Positions 37,110 to 46,745 of a stretch of DNA of 64,000 nt are shown in pieces (position 1 is the stretch's first letter; each line of letters starts with the position of its first letter). The DNA is from Valencia hispanica. Lineage: Eukaryota > Chordata > Actinopteri > Cyprinodontiformes > Valenciidae. The notes beneath the pieces were generated by a model that saw only the letters and a program-made list of their open reading frames with translations, did no database searches and was not told where the DNA came from. The translations under genes and the position numbers were made by a program. The stretch spans positions 43,605,500-43,669,499 of the forward strand of contig OY747710.1 of the NCBI GenBank assembly GCA_963556495.2, given 5' to 3'.

Positions 37110-37505
37110 ACTATAGATATTTTTTTATAAATTAAACCTCCTTTTGAACAAACCTACCTTGTGTGGTCTTCGTGATGTTGTATGCTCACTAATGTTCACT
37201 AATAATTTCACTACATGCAGATGGACCCTTTTTTCTCATTACATCTAGTTGTTTAAACTGGATTTAATTCAGGAATAAAAGAGTCAAAGGGGCTCAATAC
37301 AAACGCAATCCACAATTTCTTAGTTTTTTATCAGGGGACAAAAGGTTGGAAAACCAAAAATAATTTTCCTTCCATTCCATATTTATGCACTTCTTTGTGT
37401 TGTTTTATCACATTAAAGTCCAATAAAATACACTGATTTTGGTGGTTGTAATGTAACAAAATGTGAAACAGTTCAAGGAGTGTAAATACTTTTGGAGGGT
37501 CGTGT
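37110..37505 (-). mobile_element. Tc1-like element fragment (right part of split copy)
   Basis: GATATTTTTTTATAAATTAA, TGGTCTTCGTGATGTTGTAT, TTTGTGTTGTTTTATCACA and the terminal AATACTTTTGGAGGG resemble the end of the same fish Tc1-like family as 33385-33611. Coding direction is minus. It continues directly from 33611 once the intervening insertions are removed. Confidence 0.6.
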
Positions 37506-38519
37506 ATTTGATCATATTTAGCCTTTACAAGAAGTCGTTACTTGGTATTGTTCAAGGGTAACCAGTCACTGTCTTATAACTTTATTATTCTCTCTTAATC
37601 GGTTTATAAATATTTATGAATCGCCAAAGCCACCTTGGCTTGCTTTTGAGATTGAAGCCGGGGTGTAGTATGTAAGTTCCAAAGCAGCCTTCGGTCGGGT
37701 GCAGAGAGATAGCATGGGCAGGAGATTTGTGACAGAGCAGAGCATGAAACCCATCACTTGATGAGTGGAAATCCCTACTTTCTAATTAATAGAGGTACAC
37801 AGGCCAGGAGGATAAGAAGGATCAGGGAAATGAAATCAGCAAAAAGATACCATCACTCATTTCTGAGGTCCATTGTCACACTTCAGAATCTGCTGTAATG
37901 AATCACTCAAGCATTCGGCAGATACATTTGAATGGTCGGGGAGATTCATTGTCCAGTGGAGAGCATTCGATAAGGATCTTTTCTCTTGCCTTTCCCTCTT
38001 CTTCGGCTTCTTCTTTTCCTCTATTGTCAAAAAGCCCCCTGATCAAAAAGCAAAATCAAGGCTCGAGCAACAGGTATGCTGCCTGAAAGGCTGCCATAAT
38101 CTGCAAGTGAACTGGAAAGCTATCTCGGATTTAGGAAGAAAGGGGGCTGCTTCAAGAAGTTTCAAGGAATTTGTTTCTCAAGATCCACTCAAGGGTAAGA
38201 CGAGGTAAGGTGAGGGTATTGGTTTCCTAAAAGCAGGCATAGTTGCAGAGAAGCAGCCTGTGTTACCTGAAACAGATTCTACTTTACAAAAATGTACTTT
38301 ACTTTGACCATGTTATTTACAGGGATACTAATGAACAAACCGGAACGAGATCAACAAGGGTCTTTATGACTGTTCAGGACATTTACCTTCTGTTCTTTAA
38401 TTGCAGGAATATTTACTTGCCAAATAACACAAAATAAAAAGGATTTAATTATTGAAATGCTTTGATTTTAATGGATAAAGAAATGAGGTGATTGCTTCAC
38501 AAGCTCTGAAACAACCTTT
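37506..38519. other. Stretch with nothing recognised
   Basis: Unique-looking sequence. An open frame at 37873-38208 has no family similarity I can name and no splice context that convinces. Confidence 0.5.
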
Positions 38520-38755
38520 TTAAGGTGTCCAACTCCAGGCCTTAAGGGCCAGTGTACTGCAGGTTTTAGATGTGTCCTTCTTCCAACACAGCTGATTTAA
38601 ATGGCTAAATTACTTCTTCAACATCATGTCTTGAAGTTCTCCAGAGGTCTGGTATTGACCATCATTTGATTCAGGTGTATTTAACTGGGAAAAGAACTAA
38701 AGCATGCAGGATATTAAGGACCGACTTTGGGCTCCACTGTAGTAAAGGCTCTTGA
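38520..38755. mobile_element. hAT-type MITE
   Basis: GTGTCCAACTCCAGGCCTTA at the left and GACTTTGGGCTCCACTG at the right, with CAGGTTTTAGATGTGTCC and TTTGATTCAGGTGTATTT inside. Same family as 14578-14838. Confidence 0.55.
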
Positions 38756-38909
38756 AGCAACATGCTAAAAACAACTCATTCTCATGACCATCAAAACACC
38801 AAATAAAGAAAAACTTTCTATCCTTCTCGCAGAGTTTCAAAGATTTGCCTTAGCAACAACACAGCTGGTGGTAGAATAGTGACACTTCTGGATAAGAATG
38901 TATGTTACG

Positions 38910-39094
38910 GGGCATTGCATAGCGTAGGCGTTAGTGCAGGCGCCCCATGTACAAAGGCCTCAGTCCACAACGCGGTTGTCCCGGGTTCAAGTCCTGTCCC
39001 AATGGACCTTAACCGCATGTCTTCTCCCCCTTCTATGTACTGTCCGCTGTCAAATAAAGGCCACTGTGGCCACAAACCCTTTAAAAAAATAATT
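38910..39094 (+). mobile_element. tRNA-derived SINE with target-site duplication
   Basis: A 185-bp element with a pol III A-box-like TAGCGTAGGCG (38920) and B box GGTTCAAGTCC (38984-38994), a body with CTGTCAAATAAAGGCCACTG and an A-rich tail. Flanking 12-bp repeats ATGTATGTTACG (38898-38909) and ATGTATGTCACG (39095-39106) differ by one base. A second copy is at 63909-64000. Confidence 0.88.
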
Positions 39095-39485
39095 ATGTAT
39101 GTCACGTTTTTTTCACCTCTCTTTGGTTACCTGTCTTTAACTCTCATGGCGTGGCAGTTCGCTTGTGTTTTTCCTAAAAAGTGACATGACCATAGATTGT
39201 GTTTTTATGTAGTGATTAAAACTGCCCTGCCATTTGAGCACCCTCTGCTTTCTAGGACCACAGTTGTAATAAACGGCACTGTGCATTTATTCTATAACAA
39301 AACATTGCTTACTCCCCCACCTGCCAGAAAATGTCGTCCATTGTCCACAAACAAGTTACTAGCAAGTAAACAGGTACTTGTTTGGTGTCGAGATTAAAAA
39401 GAGGCTTTTTTTTCCGAAGTCGCATTGGGGCATCCACTTTTTTGTATTACTTTAACAGGTACATATACACACACATATATATATA

Positions 39486-40250
39486 AAGTTAAAACCAGAA
39501 GTTTACATACACTTTTTCTTTAATTAAAAACATTTAAGCCAATTGGAGGATGTATTTTAAGGCACGCTTCAAACAAACTACTTCTTTATGTGACATTGTT
39601 AGAAAATAAAATGAATAATCAGGCAAGTTAGCATGGACTTAAGGTGCTATGTTCATCTGTCCAAACAATAATTTGCAACCATGGGGAAATCTAGCTATAA
39701 TACTCTTTGGGAAGGAGATGGATTCTGTGTGCCAGGGATGATGGGGAATCTGTATATCAACCATCAAATCGGCTTGTTGAAGATGGAAAGAGAGTTTTAT
39801 TATAAGAAATAAGTCCTATGAACTGAGATGCCAACCCAAGAGGAAAAATCAGTTACTCCAAAAGCATAACAAAAAGCCAGATTACAGTTCCGAAAAGCAC
39901 ACAGGAACACCAACGTTAAAATGGAGTCATACCCTGTGGTTTCTAATGAAACTATAAAATTGTTTGGCCAAAATGATCATCATACATTTGAAGCAAAAAG
40001 TGATATGCTTGCTAGCCTTAAAACTCCATCTCTACAGTAATGTAAAGATGGGGCAACATCATGTGGCATGTGCGGACGAATGCACCTTAGGAAATAGATG
40101 TTATCATAAGGAAAGATCAAAATTGGTAAATATTAAAGCAGCATCTTGAGCACACATATGTCTTCCAAATGGATAATAACCTTATGTGTCGTGCCAAATT
40201 AGTTAATTAGTTACAACGTGGCTTAATAACAAGAAGATAGGTGAAGAAGA
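39486..40250 (+). mobile_element. Old Tc1-like element, Sleeping Beauty-type lineage, heavily mutated
   Basis: The left end GTTAAAACCAGAAGTTTACA (39488) resembles the terminal repeat of Sleeping Beauty-type Tc1 elements. Decayed coding blocks follow in order: KKPDYSSEKHTGT near 39875, LFGQNDHH near 39962 and a degenerate form of the QMDNDPKH block near 40165. No right inverted repeat was found. The transposase is beyond function. Confidence 0.65.
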
Positions 40251-40639
40251 TAAAGGGAGGGGGGGTTGAACATCTTTTCATACCTCTTTCTCAAGCAAAC
40301 AGAATTTACACTTTAGTTTATTTGAAAAATGGAAGTGCCTAACTTGGGTCTGCAATATACAGTACATATTTGTTAAATGTGGTACTCAATCTGCCCTATT
40401 ACCGTAGGTTAAATGACAGAGAGAAGTAAAGCTGGCTTTAGATCATTTTTTTAATCAAAGGAAACAAAAAGCCACTCGAAGGTCAGCTAAAGTAGAGTTG
40501 TCAAAATTTCCAGTTTCGTGACCAGTTCAACAAAGTGGTCTTCACAATGCATCAGCTACATGTATTTGTTCGGGCCTGCTTTTTTTTTTTTTTTCTTTTG
40601 GTGGTGTTAACAGTAAATGTAAAAAAGCTGCAAAATTGT
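40251..40639. other. Stretch with nothing recognised
   Basis: AT-rich, with a T-run near 40580. No gene or element was recognised. Confidence 0.5.
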
Positions 40640-41030
40640 GGTTGCAAAAATTTGCACACACCTAAACTATGACTTGAAGCAGCCTTTGTAGCATCCTGTG
40701 CCTTCACTCAGCTGGATTTGTTTGCTCTTCCTGAGAAAGGTGTTCCTAATCTGACAAATTGGGACAACATCTGTCATAGATAGTGCTCCTCAAATTTAGG
40801 TCTGGGCTCTGACTCGGTCATTCCAAAAATGTAATATCGTTCATTGTCAAAATGAATAATTAACTTTTTTTTTTTGAGCTTTCCAACAGACACCTTTAGG
40901 GTAGGATTCAAAACTCCCTGATATCGGAAACTATTCATAAATTCCTCCAACTTGACCAAATTTGTTGCACCTGAAGAAAAACAACCTGAGCATGATGCTG
41001 CCACCACCATGTTTGGTCTCAGTATGTAGT
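40640..41030 (-). mobile_element. Tc1-like element remnant
   Basis: TCTGGGCTCTGACTCGGTCA and CATGATGCTGCCACCACCAT (about 40802 and 40991) are hallmark minus-strand segments of Tc1-like transposases. The second encodes a KHGGGSIML-like peptide. Both inverted repeats are unclear. Confidence 0.6.
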
Positions 41031-42478
41031 TTACTCAGAGCCAAACAAAAAAGTTTGAATTTGGTTTACCCACGATGTTTTAATTACAATATCAGAAAAT
41101 AAAAGTGATAGTCCATTCATTCATTTTTGTGGGACTTTAGAAACACAACTGTGTAGTTTTGTGGTACAATGTATATCAAAAAAAATATTTTAAAAATATA
41201 GAAGCACAAAAACAAGTAAGAAGACTTTGAGAAAGTTGACAGTTCTTGCCAAAGCTATTAGCCACCTAAATAAAAATGAAATAATAAAACATAAATTGGT
41301 AACATAATACTTGCTAGAATTTTTAGCAAGTATATTTGAAATAAAACAATAAGTAGGCAAAACACCAAATGCCTGTAAACTTCAACTACAAGCCAGACTG
41401 AATATATGCATTTTTAGTTTGCTTTAGTTTGTTATGGGTCTTAGTTCACGCATTATAGCCTTTGCAGAATACCTGAAGGGCCTGTAGGACCTGTAGGAAA
41501 AGAGCAAATCTGAAAAGAGACAGGGCTTAAGACCAAAAAAAGTTTATAGGCCAGTAATCCAACCTTAATTTTAATTCTAAAACACACAAGTAGCCATTGC
41601 AGAAATGTCAAAATCAGCGTGACACGAGCTATCTTTCTGGTCCTTGTGAGCAACTCTGGAAGCTGAGTTTGGAAGTAGCTGTAATGAAGCCATAGCTCTT
41701 TAAGAAATATCAGAAGGCAGAACATAACATTATTCAATTCTACAAGTTATAAAAGTGTGAACTCAGTCCCTGCATTGGACTGTAAAAAAAAGTCACAATC
41801 TGGCAATGTTCTTCAAATAATCAAATTCTAATTTTTTTATTATTATTTTTTTAAATTTTTAACTTGGTTTTAAAAATGTATACTGGTCATGAGAGACTGG
41901 AGCTGTCCATCACTGCTGGAGGGCGGAGCCGTCTGCTGATCCACCTGCACACCTGGCTGGTATCAGTGATCAGCTGGCCTTATAAGGAGCTGGCTGCCAA
42001 ACATTCAATTCCTGAGTGTTAGCCTCTAGCCCTCTGAGTTCCCTGTGTTACTTGTGCTCTGATTCCTTATCTGTTTTCCTGTTGGTAACTTCTTCCTGTG
42101 CTCCTTCCAAGGTTACTCCACTGGCTCAAAGACCAAACTCTTCCGTGACTAGTTCTCTGCTCCATTGATATCCTGGAAACTAAATTAGTCCACGTTTGGC
42201 AGCCATCAGTCTGCAGCTCTCCCTGTCAGCCCTCCAGCACCCACCTCTGGTGCTCTGTCCCTTCTGGATCTCCCTCCTGCAAACAGGACTTTACCCACTC
42301 TGGGTTTCACCTTTCATCAATTACAGTAAGCTCCATCAAACCATCCATTTTCATCATCCAAGACATACCGTCACTCACCTCTGGACTTACCCTTCTCCAG
42401 TGTTGCTTATTCTGGTTTCCTCCGTGAAGGTTACCTGGCTCCTGTCATCATTCCCGTACTGTACTCTCACCATTCCTT
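41031..42478. other. Unidentified stretch, possibly repeat-derived at its right end
   Basis: The part at 41880-42470 is GC-richer, has a CTTATAAGGAG box near 41980, and a pyrimidine-rich body like several dispersed fish repeats. No class can be assigned. The rest is AT-rich without recognised features. Confidence 0.35.
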
Positions 42479-43265
42479 TTCACTCTGTACACCTCAGACT
42501 TCCAGTACAAATCAGAGATCTGTCATCTGCAGAAATACTCAGATGACTCTGCAATTGTCGGGTGTATCGGAGATGGACAAGAAGCTGAATACAGAGAGCT
42601 GGTGGACCGCTTTGTGACATGGTGTGGAAACAATCGTCTCACCTTGAATGTGAACAAAACAAAGGAGATGATTGTAGATTTCAAAAGAAACAGGGATAAG
42701 TCAAACACTGTTTCCATCATGGGAGAAGAAGTGGAGGTGGTTGAGGAGTATAAATACCTCGGAGTTCACCTTGACAACAGACTGGACTGGAGACTGAACA
42801 GTGAAGCCCTCTACAAGAAGGGACAGAGCAGACTGTACTTCTTGAGGAAGCTTAGGTCCTTCAAGGTTTGCAGCAAGATGCTGCAGATCTTCTACAAGTC
42901 TGTTGGGGTAGCAGCATCAGAGCCAGGGATTTAAAAAGGCTAAACCACCTGATAAAGAAGACTGGTTCTGTTCTTGGGACAACTGTGGAACATCTGGAGA
43001 TGATAATGCAAAGAAAGATTCTTCATAAAATCAACAAAATGATGGACAACCCTGAGCATCCTCTTCATGAGACAGTCACACAACAACAGAGCGTCTTCAG
43101 TCGGAGGCTTCTTCAGTTTCGCTGCAATACAGACCGCTACAGGAAATCCTTCCTGCCCACAGCTATCATCATCTACAACAACTCCTTAAAGAATTAATTA
43201 TATGAGCTATACCAATACTTAATTTCCCTCTGGGATCAATAAAGTATTTTTGAATTGAATTGAAT
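42479..43265 (+). pseudogene. LINE ORF2 C-terminal fragment (CR1/Rex-like)
   Basis: Plus-strand translation starts FTLYTSDFQYKSE and includes the reverse transcriptase catalytic box YSDD, then NNRLTLNVNKTKEMIVDF and EYKYLGVHLDNRLDW. A small deletion near 42903 changes frame, after which CWGSSIRARDLKRLNHLIKK and YRKSFLPTAIIIYN lead to a stop at 43195-43197. The short 3' UTR (TTTCCCTCTGGGATCAATAA) ends in a GAATTGAATTGAATT tail. It is 5'-truncated upstream of the palm-domain motif. Confidence 0.85.
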
Positions 43266-43501
43266 TTTGAATTCCCACACTCACCGTTTCAATATACATT
43301 TTAAATCTGCTTCGGACTGTGTTCTGGTCTGTCCTTTCATTCCAGGAGGATACAATGCCGTGGGAAAATGCATTCCCTCATTCTCTTTCCAGGCTGTTAA
43401 CAGTGTAGCATCCACAGTGTGATTGCCAGCTAAGCAAGGTTTAAGGCATCACTGTCTGATTAATTTGTCTTGTTTGACCCATTTGGGGCACTCATACAGC
43501 A

Positions 43502-43566
43502 CTGAAATTTTATTCCCGGATTCAATTCAATTCAAAATTGAATTGAATCTGGGAATAAAATTTCAG
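43502..43566. repeat. Near-perfect inverted repeat, 31-bp arms, 3-base loop
   Basis: The left arm 43502-43532 and right arm 43536-43566 are complementary at 30 of 31 positions. The exception (G43518 with T43550) would be a G-U wobble in plus-strand RNA. The inner part is built from TTCAA repeats like the nearby LINE tail. Confidence 0.95.
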
Positions 43567-44624
43567 AATAAATTTCAGATTATCCCACTTGATCCTTTAC
43601 CTCTGTAATGACACAACTAAACACTGTGAATTTCACTACCTTCATCCCAATATACATGCACTATTTAGAACGGACGCAAATCAGAACCAAGACACAGACG
43701 TTTGTGATATCTTGAAGAGGGACCAGGCATACACTTTTTAAATCCATTATTCTGAGGCTTCATTTATAACTCTGAACCATAGCTCTGAACACTGGTGACT
43801 CACAACATAACGGCTTCTTCTTCTCTAGTTCAGTGACAAACGAAAGTAAAACATTACTCCCTCTAGAGGCTCCCCACATGCACAAAACTTTAAGTGCAGT
43901 TTACTACAATGTTCCACAAAAGGTTTGTCAATGCCAACATACATGGCAAGATATAAACAGCATGACTTAAGCTTTAAATTTAAATCAAAATATGATATCA
44001 AGGTTTTAAACCTGATATGAAGGGTTCATTGCCTGCGCTCCGAGTTGCACTAATTAATTACTACTACTAATTACAATTAGTTTAAAACTAACTTAGCTTC
44101 ACTCCCAAAACTATTCAATACAAGCCTTGATCTTTAAGCATACATATTCATACTGAACTGTGACATCACGATCAATTTATTGGTTATTGTTTCTACTTCT
44201 ATGTATATTTGTCCATTTTACAGATTTACTCTTGGTAGTTAGATTATTATCCATTCTTCTTTTACTTAGTAGTTTAGTTGTGTGCCACTAGCTTAGTGAG
44301 TTTCTTGATTAAAGCATTTTGACTGGTAAGTTGAATTCTTTTTGTTTATAAACTCTTGTATTTTGGAAAGTACACCAAGAACTTACTCCTTCATCTATTG
44401 TTTAATTACCTCAACCTTATCAGGCAGGTACTCATAAACATTAACTGAGACTGAACTTTTTGGCTATTAATAATTTCCTGGATCCCAGGATGGTGCCCCA
44501 AACTTGATCATTTTGACAAAAAAATATTAATCTTATTAAAAATTGCCCTAAGCAGTTATTCATAATTATTCATAGCAAAAACATACCTATGTTACTTATT
44601 CCTATGTGTCACAACACAATGATG
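43567..44624. other. Stretch with nothing recognised
   Basis: AT-rich, with only short open frames and no repeat ends recognised. Confidence 0.5.
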
Positions 44625-44930
44625 TCATCTTATAGAAGGATATATAGATTAAAAAGTGTGGGACCTAAAACTGAATCTTTGACACATTTATTAAGAGTTT
44701 AATTTAATTTAGATGTGAGTAGAACCATTTAAAGACAATTCTAGAGGTTTCACTCTGCCTTAGTCTATCAAGTAAAGCAGTGTTGTCAGGGATATCAAAG
44801 CCTGCACCAAGATCTAGCAATACCAGTACTAAAGGTTTGTTCTGATACATACTATATCTGATGTCACTCAAAATCTTTAGTAATGCATTTTCTGTAGTAT
44901 GACTGGATCTAAAATGGAATGTCATGGCAG
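44625..44930 (-). pseudogene. L2-type reverse transcriptase fragment
   Basis: Minus-strand translation gives FRSSHTTENALLKILSDI and LVLVLLDLGAGFD, homologous to the segment around the first catalytic Asp of L2 reverse transcriptases, then SVLGPTLFNLYIL near 44680-44640. It is isolated from any 3' end and frame-disrupted. Confidence 0.75.
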
Positions 44931-45047
44931 TTCAAATCAGATTAGATGTTGGTAAAAAACTAATAAGTATGGAGGCATCAAAGCTTACTACTTTCAGATG
45001 GGCGTTGAAAATTATAGCTTTAGGAGCCTGAGGCGAATAGAAGCCTT

Positions 45048-45919
45048 TTCAATTCAATTCAGTTTATTTATATATCGCCGATTCACAACAGATGTCATCT
45101 CAAGGCACTTTACAAGAAGTCATTTCAATACATTTATACAAACATTCCAATTAGTTTCAAGTTTTAGATAGTTTCCTATTTAAGGAATTCCAGCAGATTG
45201 CATCGAGTCATTGACTTGAGATTGCGTCCCGTTGATGCAGACTTCCAACCACAACAATCCCTCATACTGAGCAAGCGTGTAGCGACAGTGGAGAGGAAAA
45301 ACTCCCCTTTAACAGGAAGAAACCTCCAGCAGAACCTGGTTCAGTGCAAGCAGCCATCTGCCACAACCTTCTGGGGGTTTGAGAAGGCAGAGCAGAGACA
45401 CAGAAAGAACAGAAGATCTGATATAAGAGTACTTTCTATAATAAAGAAAGTAAAAAGTTGATAACAGGACACGGGGGATGTTCAGCCACCGAGACCATCA
45501 TCTCAGTTGACGCCCCCTGTCCAACAGGGCATTGCACCAAAGCAGGATACCAGACCAGGTATATCTTCTATGGAGAGAAAAACACTGAGAAAAAAACAAA
45601 GTTTATAGTCGAAATAACATCAAATAATGCAACTGGAGAGTAGTAGAAGAGAAAAGTTGTAGAGTGAAGAAAAGTGTTCAGTCTGTCCTCCAGCAGTCTA
45701 AGCCTATAGCAGCATAACTATAGAGATAGCTGAGGATGACCTTAGCCACTCTAACTATAAGCTTTATCAAAAAGGAAAGTTTTAAGCCTGGCCTTAAAAG
45801 CAAACGGAGTGTCTGCCTCACGGACTAAAACTGGGAGCTGGTTCCACAGGAGAGGAGCCTGATAACTAAAAAAGGAACTACAAGTAAACCTGCAGTCTGA
45901 GAGCGAAGTGCTCTGTTAG
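45048..45919 (-). mobile_element. 5'-truncated L2-type LINE, 3' UTR plus ORF2 end
   Basis: It matches 28267-29190 in the same orientation, from the TTCAATTCAATTCAG tail through the 3' UTR and into the ORF2 C-terminus (LFDKAYS region near 45765). A deletion of about 40 bp relative to that copy occurs near 45870. The left neighbour 44625-44930 is a separate insertion. Confidence 0.85.
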
Positions 45920-46745
45920 GAAAGTGCAAAGTACAAATACTTCGTTACCTTATTCAAGACGAAATTTGGGATATCTATCCTTCACTAGAGTAATTATCTA
46001 TTAGTTGACTTTTTACTTCTACTTCTTATATTGTCACTCAGTTATCTGTACGTTCTACTCCTTAAATTTTAAATGCAGCCTCGTTACGCAAAGACATAAA
46101 ACCTGTCCAGATAAACTGCACCATCCAGATAGAGTTAATTTGATTGCGGTTGGATAATCATTTTCAACATCTACTATTCTGATACACTATTGGTTTGTAC
46201 GTGATCCATCGCACACTGCGCATGACCCAACCACTTCACAGACCAGCCAGGACGTGGAGGAGACTCAAGAAAATGTGCCATTACAATACTTGTAGGCAAC
46301 TAGTCATCATATCTTCCACTCCATGAAACATGTGTTATTGCTCAGTAGTTCACATAGGGTTCTGGAATGTATTTGCATTGCACTAAAATGCATTAATTTT
46401 CAATGGATGTACGTGCAGCTGAAACAGATGGCCTAGTGTATTCCAAACTTTTCAACATTATCATTTTTATATAACATTGTAGTCATGACGGCCTTTAGTA
46501 GAAATTTTTTTTGAGGCAGGTGTGGTAGTGCTGTAGCGCAGATTAAGCTTTTATCCTTAATGGCATTCTTTTTTTACTTACATTACTTCGACTTTTATAC
46601 TTTAAGCAGTTTTGAAACCAGTACTTTTTTTTTACTTTTACTTGAGTAAAAAGCTTGAATTAATACTTCTACAGAAGTCTTATTAAACCCTAGTGTCTAT
46701 ACTTATTCCTGAGTAATGAATGTGAATACTTTTGACACCTCTGCA
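45920..46745. mobile_element. Non-autonomous hAT-like element
   Basis: CAAAGTACAAATACTTCGTT at the left and TGAATACTTTTGACACCTC at the right, with many ACTTTTACTT(G)AGTA motifs between, are typical of an abundant fish hAT-type MITE. Its left terminus is missing at the LINE junction. Confidence 0.5.

Noticed and set aside
38910..39000. tRNA gene called from A and B boxes
   Set aside because: No cloverleaf closes. The boxes belong to a SINE with a non-tRNA body, an A-rich tail and target duplications.
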